DNA of 64,000 bases, from positions 2,356,001-2,420,000 of the forward strand of contig OZ257149.1 of the NCBI GenBank assembly GCA_965279085.1, in the 5' to 3' direction. Within the stretch, counting starts at the first letter, position 1. Every line of letters starts with the position of its first letter. Below, piece after piece: positions 1-8,469 of the stretch. Below the pieces are notes generated by a model, which was not told where the DNA came from, did not search any database, and worked only from the letters and a program-made list of their open reading frames with translations. The position numbers and the translations under genes are program-made. This DNA is from UBA7672 sp965279085. Its GTDB lineage: Bacteria > Pseudomonadota > Alphaproteobacteria > Caulobacterales > Hyphomonadaceae.

Positions 1-558
1 GACGGCCGAGACTTCCTTGCCCTTCCGGCGCGTGATCGCGCCCGCGCCGTCGCCTACTTGCCGCAGGAGCGGCGCGTCGAATGGCGCCTGCCCGCGCACG
101 ATGTCGTCATGCTGGGCCGCTATCCCCACCAGACCGGTTTCGGCGGCCCCACGCAGAACGACCGCGCCGCCGTTGGCCGCGCCATCGACGCCGTGGACGC
201 CGGGAATTTTTCCGGCAGCCCGGTCGCGATCCTGTCAGGCGGGGAACGCACGCGCGTCCTGCTGGCCCGGGCGCTCGCCGTCGAAGCCCCACTCCTCTTG
301 GCGGACGAGCCCATCGCGGCGCTGGACCCGTACCACCAGCTGCACGTGATGGAGATCCTGCGGGAGCGGACCCGGGCGGGAGCCGGCGTGCTGGCCGTGA
401 TCCACGATCTGGATCTTGCGGCCCGCTTCATGGACCGGCTTGTTCTGATGCACCAAGGACGTGTTGTGGCCGACGGATCGTCTGCGGACGTGCTCACGCC
501 GGAGCGGCTGGCCGCAGTCTACCGCATAGCCGGCTCGCCTCCCCAGCGCCTTCCCTAA
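1..558 (+). CDS. ABC transporter ATP-binding protein, FecE/BtuD type (5' end outside window)
   Basis: The reading frame is open from base 1, so the N-terminus with Walker A lies before the window. Visible in order are the Q-loop (AYLPQE), an ABC signature (LSGGERTRVLLARAL), Walker B (LLADEPIAALDP) and the switch histidine (VIHDLDLAARF). The spacing and the MLGRYPH segment resemble the ATPases that energise FecCD-type permeases importing ferric siderophores, heme or vitamin B12. The permease and binding protein would be expected upstream, out of view. The substrate cannot be decided from this fragment. The protein would sit on the cytoplasmic face of the inner membrane. Confidence 0.9.
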   Translation, partial: DGRDFLALPARDRARAVAYLPQERRVEWRLPAHDVVMLGRYPHQTGFGGPTQNDRAAVGRAIDAVDAGNFSGSPVAILSGGERTRVLLARALAVEAPLLLADEPIAALDPYHQLHVMEILRERTRAGAGVLAVIHDLDLAARFMDRLVLMHQGRVVADGSSADVLTPERLAAVYRIAGSPPQRLP

Positions 559-694
559 GCGTCAACTAGCGTAATCGTTATCCCGCGTGGGCTGTATGGG
601 GGTGGGCTGCGGCTGTATCGGCATTGAGAACTTGCCTAAAAACCGGTAGTAATGACGGTTACAGGACAAACTGCGCCTCCCTGGGAGAACACTT

Positions 695-2692
695 ATGAAG
701 CGTGCCCTTCTGGTTTCGACGATGGCCTTGGCCATTGCCGGCGTCGCCACCGTGATCGGCGTTTCCGCCATCGCTGCCCCCGCCCCCTCAGTGACGGTTT
801 CCGTCCCCGAGCGCGCCGACAACTTCCAGCTGACCGACCACACCCGGCTGGCGCACGAGCTCCACTACTTCAAGGACGCCCCGGCCATCGTTCTGATGAG
901 CCAGATCAACGGTTCGGAAGGCTCGCGCAAGGCGGCCGCCGACCTTGAAAAGATCAAGGCGTCGTACGCCGACAAGGGCGTGCTCTTCTACATGATCAAC
1001 TCGAAGGACTCGCGCGACGCCGCGGCCGTCGAGGCGAAAGCCCAAGGCTTCGACATCCCGGTTCTCGTCGACGAGCTGCAGCTGGTCGGTGAATCGCTGG
1101 GCGTCCAGAAGGAAGGCGAGATCTTCGTCGTCGACCCGAAGAACGGCTTCAAGATCGCCTATCATGGCCCGCTATCGGAAACCGCGAAAGCCATCGACGC
1201 CGTCGTCGCCGGCAAGCCGGTCGCCAACCCGCGCGTCGAAGTGAAATCCGGCGCCTCGATCGCCTTCGCGGATCGCGCCAAGTCGGCCGAGTTCAAGAAC
1301 ATCAAGTACTCCGGCGAAGTCACGAAGATCCTTCAGGACAAGTGCGTGACCTGCCACCAGAAGGGCGGCATCGCCCCCTTCGCGATGGACAGCTATGAGA
1401 TCGTGAAAACGATGGCGCCGATGATCCGCGAGTCGGTTCGCGCCGAGCGCATGCCTCCCTACTTCGCCGATCCGCATATCGGCACGTTCCAGAACGACCA
1501 GGCCCTGACGGCCGCGCAGACCAAGACCCTGATCCACTGGATCGAGGCTGGCGCGCCGCGCGGCGCAGGCGAGGATTTCCTCAAGACGCAAGCTGGCGTG
1601 GCCCCGGAATGGCCTGTCTATCTCGGCAAGCCCGACGTGATCGTCGACCTGCCAGCTTTCGATGTGCCGGCGACCGGCATCGTCGAGTACAAGAACCAGC
1701 GCGTCGAGAACCCCTTCAAGGAAGACACCTGGCTGCGTGCGATCTCGATCAAGCCGGGCGAGCGTTCGGTCCTGCACCACGTCGTGTCGAACCACATGCC
1801 GGACCCGAAACTGCCGAAGGCGAAAATCCCGGGCGGTTCGGTCGGCTCCTACACGCCGGGCGCTGAAGCGCAGGTCATCGCCAAGGACGCGGGCGCGCCC
1901 GTGCCGGGCGGCGGCAAGCTGAACTTCCAGATGCACTACACGACGACCGGCAAGGCCGCGACGGACCACACGCAGGTTGGTTTCTACACGCTGAAAGCCC
2001 CGCCGAAGTTCATCAAGCGCTCGACCGTGATCTTCGACTTCGGCCTGCAGATCCCTGCCAAGGAAGCGCGTCACAAGGAAGTCGCTTACCTCGTCGTTCC
2101 GGCAGACATGTACATCTACACGCTGTATCCGCACTCGCATTATCGCGGCTACCACGTCGAGCTGATGCAGAAGGCCGCCGACGGCAAGGAATCGATGCTC
2201 CTCAGCCTGCCTAAGTACGACTTCAACTGGCAGCGCGATTACGATCCGATCGAACCGATCCTCGTGAAGGCCGGCACCAAGCTGGTCGCGACCTGGGTGT
2301 TCGACAACTCGCCGAACAACAAGAAGCTGAACGCGGTGAACAAGGACTCGGAAGGTTCGCCCATCGCCTCCTACAACGACGTCGTCCGCACGGGCGAGCA
2401 GTCGCATCAGGAGATGATGTACTTCCGCATCAACTACCGCTGGGCTGACGAAACCGTCGATAACATCCGCAACGACCTGCAGTCGCAGCTGATGTCGTCC
2501 ATGTCGTTCGGCATGATCGACGACAACTATGACGGCCTGGTCCAGGAGAGCGAACTGAAGGGCATGATGGCTTCGCTGAAGCCACGCTTCAAAGCGCTGG
2601 ATGCCGACAATTCGGGCGCGCTCGACGCGGCCGAGCTGAAAGCCAGCGGTATGATGATGAACATCCCGTCGGACGAGCAGATCGACCTCTAG
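695..2692 (+). CDS. Secreted redoxin / cytochrome c / copper-monooxygenase-like / EF-hand protein
   Basis: A 665-residue exported protein; the ATG follows a GGGAGA ribosome site. A signal peptide (residues 1-28) is followed by a redoxin/AhpC-like domain (about 45-160) in which the usual cysteines are absent (SQINGSEGSRK at the active-site position). A single c-type heme motif CVTCH starts at residue 217. The next roughly 350 residues carry HHVVSNH, MHYTTTG and HSHYRG, resembling the histidine copper ligands of ascorbate-dependent type II monooxygenases. Two EF-hand loops close the protein (DDNYDGLVQESE and DADNSGALDAAE). The likely role is periplasmic redox chemistry on an unknown substrate. 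It is transcribed alone and ends at a strong terminator. Confidence 0.85.
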   Translation: MKRALLVSTMALAIAGVATVIGVSAIAAPAPSVTVSVPERADNFQLTDHTRLAHELHYFKDAPAIVLMSQINGSEGSRKAAADLEKIKASYADKGVLFYMINSKDSRDAAAVEAKAQGFDIPVLVDELQLVGESLGVQKEGEIFVVDPKNGFKIAYHGPLSETAKAIDAVVAGKPVANPRVEVKSGASIAFADRAKSAEFKNIKYSGEVTKILQDKCVTCHQKGGIAPFAMDSYEIVKTMAPMIRESVRAERMPPYFADPHIGTFQNDQALTAAQTKTLIHWIEAGAPRGAGEDFLKTQAGVAPEWPVYLGKPDVIVDLPAFDVPATGIVEYKNQRVENPFKEDTWLRAISIKPGERSVLHHVVSNHMPDPKLPKAKIPGGSVGSYTPGAEAQVIAKDAGAPVPGGGKLNFQMHYTTTGKAATDHTQVGFYTLKAPPKFIKRSTVIFDFGLQIPAKEARHKEVAYLVVPADMYIYTLYPHSHYRGYHVELMQKAADGKESMLLSLPKYDFNWQRDYDPIEPILVKAGTKLVATWVFDNSPNNKKLNAVNKDSEGSPIASYNDVVRTGEQSHQEMMYFRINYRWADETVDNIRNDLQSQLMSSMSFGMIDDNYDGLVQESELKGMMASLKPRFKALDADNSGALDAAELKASGMMMNIPSDEQIDL

Positions 2693-2714
2693 GATCTGAC
2701 GAACGCGAAACGTC

Positions 2715-2743
2715 AAAGGCCGGAGCGATGCTCCGGCCTTTTT
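2715..2743. terminator. Bidirectional intrinsic terminator
   Basis: A perfect 12-bp stem (2715-2726 with 2730-2741) with a GAT loop and A/T tracts on both sides lies between two convergent genes. It can stop transcription from both directions. The core CCGGAGCGATGCTCCGG reappears in the terminator at 43765-43793. Confidence 0.85.
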
Positions 2744-2752
2744 CTTTGGCGG

Positions 2753-3748
2753 CTAGCCGACCGGGAACTCGAGGCGCCCGCGGGCTTTCTGAATCAGCGT
2801 GGTGATCGCGTTAGCCGGCAGCTTCAGCCAGAATACGGGATCGGCCTTCAAGAGCTGGCCCATGACCTTCGAATTGGCGCGCGCGTGAGAGACAGCGTTG
2901 CGAATGAAGAGATAGGTAATACCGCGGCGTAGAAGTGCGATCTTTCCCGTCAGCATATCGCGCTGCTGGCGGTTGTCGCAGAAGCGGTCGCGCATCTTTT
3001 TGTGCAACGTTAGCGCGCAGTAGAGTCGATGGACGCAATCTGGATTGCTCCAGTCGAGCGCACTTCGATAGATGTCCACGCCACTGCCACGCGCGGCCGT
3101 CGGCCTGAGCGAAAACGCAACGCGATCCGAATGGTTCACGGCCGTGATCCAGAAGAGATAGTCCTCGCCCGCTCGTTCCTGCTGAACGTCAAACCGCAGA
3201 ACCGGAAGCTTGCGGGCGTCGTAGATCACCGTCGACGTATGCGCCAGGCAGTCTTCGAGAAAGTAGGGGTTTGCGCTCGAACCCGTCATGCTGAACTGCC
3301 GATCGCCGTCGTCGGTTGCATCGGCGAGCAGGCGGTCTGTGCTGGCGAAGCCTGCAAACCAAGTGTGGTCGCCCTCATAGAAATTGTTGGAGAAGAAGAA
3401 CTGCGCGCCGCGATCGAGCGCCGCAAGTCCGGTGGCGAGGTGATCCGGCGCCCACTGGTCGTCGGAGTCGAGGAAGGCGATGACGTCGGCATCCTTCGCC
3501 GCGTCGAGGCCAGTGTTGCGCGCACGCGCGGGCCCGCCATTCGAACGCTTGACGATGTGGATCTGGAAATCCGGACGCGCCAGTCCCTCGATTTCTGGCT
3601 CCGGCGGATGTGGCGACTGGTCGTCGGCGATGAACACATCAACGCTGACGCCATCGGGAACACGCTGGGCATAGATCGAGTCCAGCGCGACTCTCAGCAA
3701 GCCGGGTTTGCGCTGGTAGTACGGAATAATAATGCCGACCTGGGTCAT
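2753..3748 (-). CDS. Glycosyltransferase family 2
   Basis: The product starts MTQVGIIIPYYQRKPGLL, the usual first strand of a GT-A fold, so I take the ATG at 3748 rather than in-frame codons further upstream. It shows the GT2 pattern: nucleotide-binding VDVFIADDQSPHP, the conserved NGGPARARNTGL segment and the metal-binding LDSDDQW. It is predicted to transfer a sugar from a nucleotide-sugar donor onto a growing glycan on the cytoplasmic side of the membrane. It stands at the edge of the polysaccharide locus. Donor and acceptor are unknown. Confidence 0.88.
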   Translation of the reverse strand: MTQVGIIIPYYQRKPGLLRVALDSIYAQRVPDGVSVDVFIADDQSPHPPEPEIEGLARPDFQIHIVKRSNGGPARARNTGLDAAKDADVIAFLDSDDQWAPDHLATGLAALDRGAQFFFSNNFYEGDHTWFAGFASTDRLLADATDDGDRQFSMTGSSANPYFLEDCLAHTSTVIYDARKLPVLRFDVQQERAGEDYLFWITAVNHSDRVAFSLRPTAARGSGVDIYRSALDWSNPDCVHRLYCALTLHKKMRDRFCDNRQQRDMLTGKIALLRRGITYLFIRNAVSHARANSKVMGQLLKADPVFWLKLPANAITTLIQKARGRLEFPVG

Positions 3749-3867
3749 TAACTCAATCTGCTGAAGTCCGATGGTCCTCGCGACGGATATGCCGCTGGTT
3801 ACTGGCATCCGCCAAGCAGGAAATGCGCCGCATTTACGTCGACCTGCCCAGCGTTAGTCCGAAACAC

Positions 3868-4455
3868 TTAATGCCCCAAACCGTGTCGTTCGCGCGCCAC
3901 CATGAACGCGGCTACGTGGATTGCCTGAAGCATGCCTCCGTTCAGAGCGAGATCCAGAGCAGCTTGCACGCTGGTGCGCACCACCTGGAGCTTTTCGGCG
4001 GGATCCTCGACCGGCTCGGCCATCTTGCTGACGCCGGTGGCGACGATGATGTGACAGTAATTGTCCTGCGTGGCGGGATTGGCGGCCAGCCGCCCAGCAT
4101 ACGCCCATTGGCCCCCGCCATACCCCGTTTCCTCCAGCAGTTCCCGCTGGCCGGCCGCGACGGGATCCGCATCGTTCTTTTCCACGCCGCCGCAAGGAAG
4201 CTCAGTGGAAGTCGCGCTGACGCCATGGCGGTATTGCCGAACAAGGATCAGTTGTCCCTCCGTGTCCGTGGCGATCACCAGAGCCCAATCAAGGTAGGTC
4301 AGGACGTAGTAGGGCGAGACCTCGTGGCCCGCTTCCGTCATGCAGCGGTCCGCCCTCACCTTCAACCACGGGCTGTCGAGCACGGTTTGCGTCGACAGGA
4401 CCCGCCACGGCGCGAGGGGCGCTGTCGAAATGGGGCCGCTTGCCGGTTCTAACAT
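3868..4455 (-). CDS. NUDIX hydrolase, ADP-ribose pyrophosphatase-like
   Basis: The Nudix box is present as GGVEKNDADPVAAG followed by QRELLEETGY; the metal-binding REXXEE core is intact, with one extra residue before it compared with the usual spacing. The upstream LVRQYRHG segment is typical of the ADP-ribose/ADP-sugar pyrophosphatase branch. Starting at ATG 4455 gives 195 residues; the frame extends upstream only to an ATT codon. It probably hydrolyses a nucleoside diphosphate sugar. It is divergent from the nucleotide-sugar dehydrogenase gene, and a role in sugar-nucleotide housekeeping for this locus is only inference. Confidence 0.85.
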   Translation of the reverse strand: MLEPASGPISTAPLAPWRVLSTQTVLDSPWLKVRADRCMTEAGHEVSPYYVLTYLDWALVIATDTEGQLILVRQYRHGVSATSTELPCGGVEKNDADPVAAGQRELLEETGYGGGQWAYAGRLAANPATQDNYCHIIVATGVSKMAEPVEDPAEKLQVVRTSVQAALDLALNGGMLQAIHVAAFMVARERHGLGH

Positions 4456-4732
4456 AGGGGGCTCGCACGAAGAATCCGTGAGAATAGTCGGCGTAAGAGT
4501 TAACAACTCCCGCAATCGCAGGCCACGTTCCAGTACGCTCCTAACAGCATCACAGGCGCCATTCGGTCCTCATTTCGCACGGTGGGCGAATGTCCGGCGT
4601 TCTTACACCAAGGAGGCGCTCTGCCCCGCCTCAGGAATCTTGGTTAAGCAGCTCTGAAGCCTCGCGGCGCTCGCCCGGTGCGTGTGGCGCGACACTTGCT
4701 AATTCCGCCGGGTAAACTCCGGAGCGAGCAGC

Positions 4733-5953
4733 ATGAACGTCACAGTTGTGGGAGCGGGTGGTCACGTCGGCCTTCCCTTGTCTCTCGTGCTCGCGCACGC
4801 CGGACACTTCGTCTACGGCCTCGACATCAACACCGAGGTCAACGCCCAGGTGATGAGCGGCAAGATGCCGTTCGCCGAGGAACACGCCGACGACCTGCTG
4901 ACGGAAGTCCTCGCCGCCAAACGCCTCGAGATGACCGACAAGATCGACGTCATCGGCAAGAGCGACGTCGTGATCATCATCATCGGCACGCCGATCGACG
5001 AGAACCTCAATCCGCGCGTCGACCACCTGATCAAGTTCATCAAGGCAGCCAAGCCCTATCTGAAAGACCAGTTGATCATCCTGCGCTCGACCGTGTCGCC
5101 GGGCACGACGGATGCCGTGCGCAAGGCGCTGGGCAATGGCGACAGCAAGCTCGACCTCGTGTTCGGGCCCGAGCGCGTGCTGCAAGGCAAGTCGATCGAA
5201 GAGATCAAGAGCCTGCCGCAGATCATCGGCGCCTATGACGAGCGCGCCTACAACCGCGCGGCCGCCTTCTTCAACACCTTCATCGAAAGCGAAACCCACT
5301 TCCTGACGCCGACCGAGGCGGAACTGGGCAAGCTGATCACCAATATGGCGCGCTATGTCGAGTTCGCGCTCGCCAATGAATTTCACCTGATCTGCGGCCA
5401 GTTCGGCGCCAACGCCATCCGCGTGATCGACGCCGTGAACAAGAACTATCCGCGCCTCCGCCTGCCCGTGCCCGGCCCGAACGTCGGCGGCCCCTGCCTC
5501 TACAAGGACGGCTGGTACCTGGTCGAGCGCGTTCCCTACAACGAGATGATCTCGTCCGCCTTCCGCATCAACGAAGGCATGACGATGCAGATCCTGCAGA
5601 ACATCGAGAAGCGCATGCCGGAAGGCAAGGTCGTCATTCTCGGCATGGCGTTCAAGGCGAACAATGACGACACGCGCAACTCGCTGGCGTTCAAGATGCG
5701 CCGGCAGCTGCAGTTCAAGGGCTATGACGTCGTGTGTGTCGATCCACGCGTTCCGGGTCACAGCGCGATCGAGGACATCCGCGGCGCCGACGCCGTCATC
5801 CTCATGACGCCGCACAAGGAATTCAAGGATCTCAACGCCATTCTCGGCCACATCGACAACCCAGACTGCTGGCTTGTCGACATCTGGGGACTGTGGCCTG
5901 AGATGCGGCACACATCAGACAACGGCTACTTCCAGTCAAACGAGGTGAAATAG
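4733..5953 (+). CDS. Nucleotide-sugar dehydrogenase (UDP-glucose / UDP-ManNAc dehydrogenase family)
   Basis: A 406-residue enzyme with an N-terminal NAD-binding Rossmann motif (VVGAGGHVGLPLS), the STVSPGTTD segment of the family, and the catalytic cysteine near residue 255 in GPNVGGPCLYKDGWYL. The C-terminal UDP-binding domain follows with LGMAFKANNDDTRNS. The family oxidises the C6 hydroxyl of a UDP- or GDP-sugar to a uronic acid in two NAD-dependent steps. It is followed after one base by an epimerase gene, so the two are very probably co-transcribed. The exact sugar cannot be told from sequence. Confidence 0.9.
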   Translation: MNVTVVGAGGHVGLPLSLVLAHAGHFVYGLDINTEVNAQVMSGKMPFAEEHADDLLTEVLAAKRLEMTDKIDVIGKSDVVIIIIGTPIDENLNPRVDHLIKFIKAAKPYLKDQLIILRSTVSPGTTDAVRKALGNGDSKLDLVFGPERVLQGKSIEEIKSLPQIIGAYDERAYNRAAAFFNTFIESETHFLTPTEAELGKLITNMARYVEFALANEFHLICGQFGANAIRVIDAVNKNYPRLRLPVPGPNVGGPCLYKDGWYLVERVPYNEMISSAFRINEGMTMQILQNIEKRMPEGKVVILGMAFKANNDDTRNSLAFKMRRQLQFKGYDVVCVDPRVPGHSAIEDIRGADAVILMTPHKEFKDLNAILGHIDNPDCWLVDIWGLWPEMRHTSDNGYFQSNEVK

Positions 5954-5954
5954 A

Positions 5955-6941
5955 ATGAAAATCCTAGTTACAGGATCCGAGGGATCGCTGATGCAGGCGG
6001 TCATCCCCGGCCTGCAGGCGCAGGGCCACGAGGTGGTCGGCGTCGACAACTTCTTCCGTTACGGTCACATCGAACGGAAACGCAATTACGAGCTGATCGA
6101 GGGCGACCTCGCCGACGAGGCGTTCGTCCGCAAGATCATGACGAACGACGTCGAGGGCGTCATCCAGGCCGCCGCGCGCATCTTCGGCGTCTCGGGCTTC
6201 CACACCTATCCGGCCGACATTCTCAGCCGCGACGTGACGCTGCACCAGAACATCCTCTGGGCCGCCAAGGAACTCGGCACGGTCAAGCGCATCGTCTACA
6301 TCTCGTCCTCGATGGTCTACGAGCGCTGCGAAACGGCGCCGAGCCGCGAGGAAGACGTTGAGGATATGCGTATCCCGTCGACCGACTACGGCCTGTCGAA
6401 GCTCATGGGCGAGCGCCTGTCGCGTGCGTTCAAGCAGCAGTTCGGCATGGACTTCACGGTCTGGCGTCCGTTCAACATCATCACGCCGTTCGAACGCTCC
6501 GAAGGCGAGCCGGGCATCTCGCACGTCTTCGCGGACTTCGTTGAGCGCCTGATCGTGCGCAACGAGTTCCCGCTGAAAGTCATCGGCGATGGCGAGCAGA
6601 TCCGCTGCTTCACCTGGATCGACGACATTGCCTCGGCGATTGCGAAGTATTCTTTCGACGAGCGCACGAAGAACGAGACCTTCAACCTCGGCAACCCCGA
6701 GCCGATGACGATGACGGAGCTGGCCAAGCTCATCTTCGAAGCCGGCAAGCGCAAGGGCGTGATCTCGGCTGACAAGAAGCTCACCTTCGAACACCTGCCC
6801 ACCTACAGCGACGACGTCCGCCTGCGGATCCCGTCGGTCGACAAGGCCGAGCGCCTGCTTGGCTGGAAGCCCACGGTCAGCACGGCGGAATCGATCGACC
6901 GCTGCGTCGACCAGGCCGTCGCCGCGATGGTCAAAGCCTAA
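5955..6941 (+). CDS. NAD-dependent sugar epimerase/dehydratase (extended SDR)
   Basis: The N-terminus has a slightly diverged dinucleotide-binding motif (VTGSEGSLMQAV rather than GxxGxxG). The catalytic YxxxK is present as YGLSK (Tyr about 145, Lys about 149), with the serine-rich strand ISSSMVYE before it. At 328 residues it fits the UDP-glucose 4-epimerase/dehydratase group. It begins one base after the dehydrogenase stop, and the pair likely makes one uronic or epimerised sugar for the glycan. The altered glycine motif may affect cofactor binding and is worth noting. Confidence 0.87.
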   Translation: MKILVTGSEGSLMQAVIPGLQAQGHEVVGVDNFFRYGHIERKRNYELIEGDLADEAFVRKIMTNDVEGVIQAAARIFGVSGFHTYPADILSRDVTLHQNILWAAKELGTVKRIVYISSSMVYERCETAPSREEDVEDMRIPSTDYGLSKLMGERLSRAFKQQFGMDFTVWRPFNIITPFERSEGEPGISHVFADFVERLIVRNEFPLKVIGDGEQIRCFTWIDDIASAIAKYSFDERTKNETFNLGNPEPMTMTELAKLIFEAGKRKGVISADKKLTFEHLPTYSDDVRLRIPSVDKAERLLGWKPTVSTAESIDRCVDQAVAAMVKA

Positions 6942-6973
6942 GCGTAGAGTACCGAGTAGACTGGAAGACGTCT

Positions 6974-7010
6974 GGCGCCGCCTCCCCCGGAGGCGGCGCC
7001 TTTGTTTTTT
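6974..7010 (+). terminator. Rho-independent terminator after the dehydrogenase-epimerase pair
   Basis: A perfect 12-bp GC stem (6974-6985 with 6989-7000), a CCC loop and the T-rich tail TTTGTTTTTT lie 32 bases after the epimerase stop. Confidence 0.9.
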
Positions 7011-7045
7011 GCGGCGAGGGCGCTCGGTCGCCAACACACTCAAAC

Positions 7046-7159
7046 TTGTCATCCCGGAAGCCGCGCAGCGGCTGTCCGGGACCCACTAAGCAGCGTTCGG
7101 GCTCGCGGATCATTGGGTCCCGGCTCTGCGGCGCTTGGCGCCTCCGGCCGGGATGACAA
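7046..7159. repeat. Palindromic intergenic repeat (TCATCCCGG type)
   Basis: Outer arms TTGTCATCCCGG (7046-7057) and CCGGGATGACAA (7148-7159) are exact inverted repeats. An inner pair, around GTCCGGGACCCA (about 7074-7085) and TGGGTCCCGG (about 7115-7124), is also inverted. The whole could fold into a cruciform. Similar palindromes are scattered between genes in many alphaproteobacteria; a single arm-like trace (CCGGGATGACA) also occurs near 42038. It lies between convergent genes. Confidence 0.75.
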
Positions 7160-7187
7160 ACTTAAGTCGCGACGAGCCTATTCGGCT

Positions 7188-8444
7188 CTAGATTGTACCA
7201 GCGGCGTTGCGCATCCAGTCCCACTGCAGGAGCTGCGCGTCCTCGGCCGACAGGCGCTGGCCGGAGGCCTTGCGATAGACCGCGCGATAGGCACGGGCCG
7301 TGCGATTCCAGTCGAAGTCAGCGAGACGACGGCGGCCCTTGGCGATCAGATCCTCGCGCAGCTTCTGGTCGAACAGCGCCTGCTCGATGGCGCCCGCGAT
7401 GGAGGCGGGCTCGAACGGATCGCAGAGCAGACCGGCATCGCCCACCTGCTCGGGCAGCGCCGTCACATCGGAGCTGACGACTGGCAGACCCTCGGACCAG
7501 GCCTCGAAGATTGGCAGGCTGTTGGCTTCGAACAGCGTCGGCAACACAAGGCATCCGGCCATCGAATAGAGGCAGCGCAGCTCGGTCGGCGAGACGAAGC
7601 CGAGGAAACGCACCTGCTCTTCCAGTTTCAGTTCCTGAATGCTCGCCTGCAGTTTCGGCCACGATGGCTCGTGACGCGCGCCGGTGCAGACCAGCGTCAC
7701 CGTCTTGCCATCGCTGTCGCGCAGGTGCGCCAGAGCATCGAACAGACGCGCGTGATTCTTGTGAGGCCAGGTTACGCCCGGATAGAAGGCGAAGCCCGAT
7801 TGCACGTTGTACTTGGCGGCGGTGGCGTCGATGTCTTCCTTGCCGATCGTCTTCATGAACGCGGTCGGCGCAGCTTCGGGGATGACCTGTATCTTGTCGG
7901 GCGACACCGCGAACTGCTTCGCGACGTCTTCCTTGATCCACTGCGAGTTGACGATCACCGCCTGCGACAGGCGGCAACCGGCCGGATACATCGCATCGCG
8001 CCACGCCAGCTCGTCAGGCGTGAAGAATTGCGGGTAATGCAGGTGCTGCAGATCGTGCGGGTTATAGACCGTGGGAATGGCGCAGTAGGTGAAGGACTGA
8101 GTCGGGAAGTGCATCACGCCAAGGTCGAGGCTTTCAAAGAAACCATCCGACACATGCGCCTCGTGCCAGCGCGAGGGCAGCGCGAACTTGCGGCGGATCT
8201 TCGTCTTGAAATCCTGCAGGCCGGTCTTCCACGTTTTCTTCCGCGTGGCGTCGGGGTGCAGCACGATCTGCTGGTTGGCGCCGAGCCCTGCGAGCCAGTC
8301 GGCCTGCTTCTGCGAACGGACGACGAGGACGTATGTCTCTGGCCCATCGGTCAGGCGGCCGAGCGCGGAGACGAGGCTGTGAATCGCCGGCGCAATGCCG
8401 CCGTTCAAGCCGGGCTCGACCTCGATGCTGATACCGATGCGCAC
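7188..8444 (-). CDS. Glycosyltransferase family 4 (GT-B fold)
   Basis: A 418-residue GT-B protein starting with GTG (MRIGISIEVEPGLNGG, donor-side glycine motif). The C-terminal half has FYPGVTWPHKNH, LVCTGA and the family E-x7-E motif as LFEANSLPIFEAWSEGLPV. Such retaining enzymes add hexose or heptose units to lipid-linked glycans in the cytoplasm. It ends a minus-strand run that also encodes the ABC exporter (25-base gap to the ATPase), suggesting that chain synthesis and export are co-expressed. Confidence 0.88.
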   Translation of the reverse strand: MRIGISIEVEPGLNGGIAPAIHSLVSALGRLTDGPETYVLVVRSQKQADWLAGLGANQQIVLHPDATRKKTWKTGLQDFKTKIRRKFALPSRWHEAHVSDGFFESLDLGVMHFPTQSFTYCAIPTVYNPHDLQHLHYPQFFTPDELAWRDAMYPAGCRLSQAVIVNSQWIKEDVAKQFAVSPDKIQVIPEAAPTAFMKTIGKEDIDATAAKYNVQSGFAFYPGVTWPHKNHARLFDALAHLRDSDGKTVTLVCTGARHEPSWPKLQASIQELKLEEQVRFLGFVSPTELRCLYSMAGCLVLPTLFEANSLPIFEAWSEGLPVVSSDVTALPEQVGDAGLLCDPFEPASIAGAIEQALFDQKLREDLIAKGRRRLADFDWNRTARAYRAVYRKASGQRLSAEDAQLLQWDWMRNAAGTI

Positions 8445-8469
8445 GTTCTCAGGACCCTTTCACCGCGGC

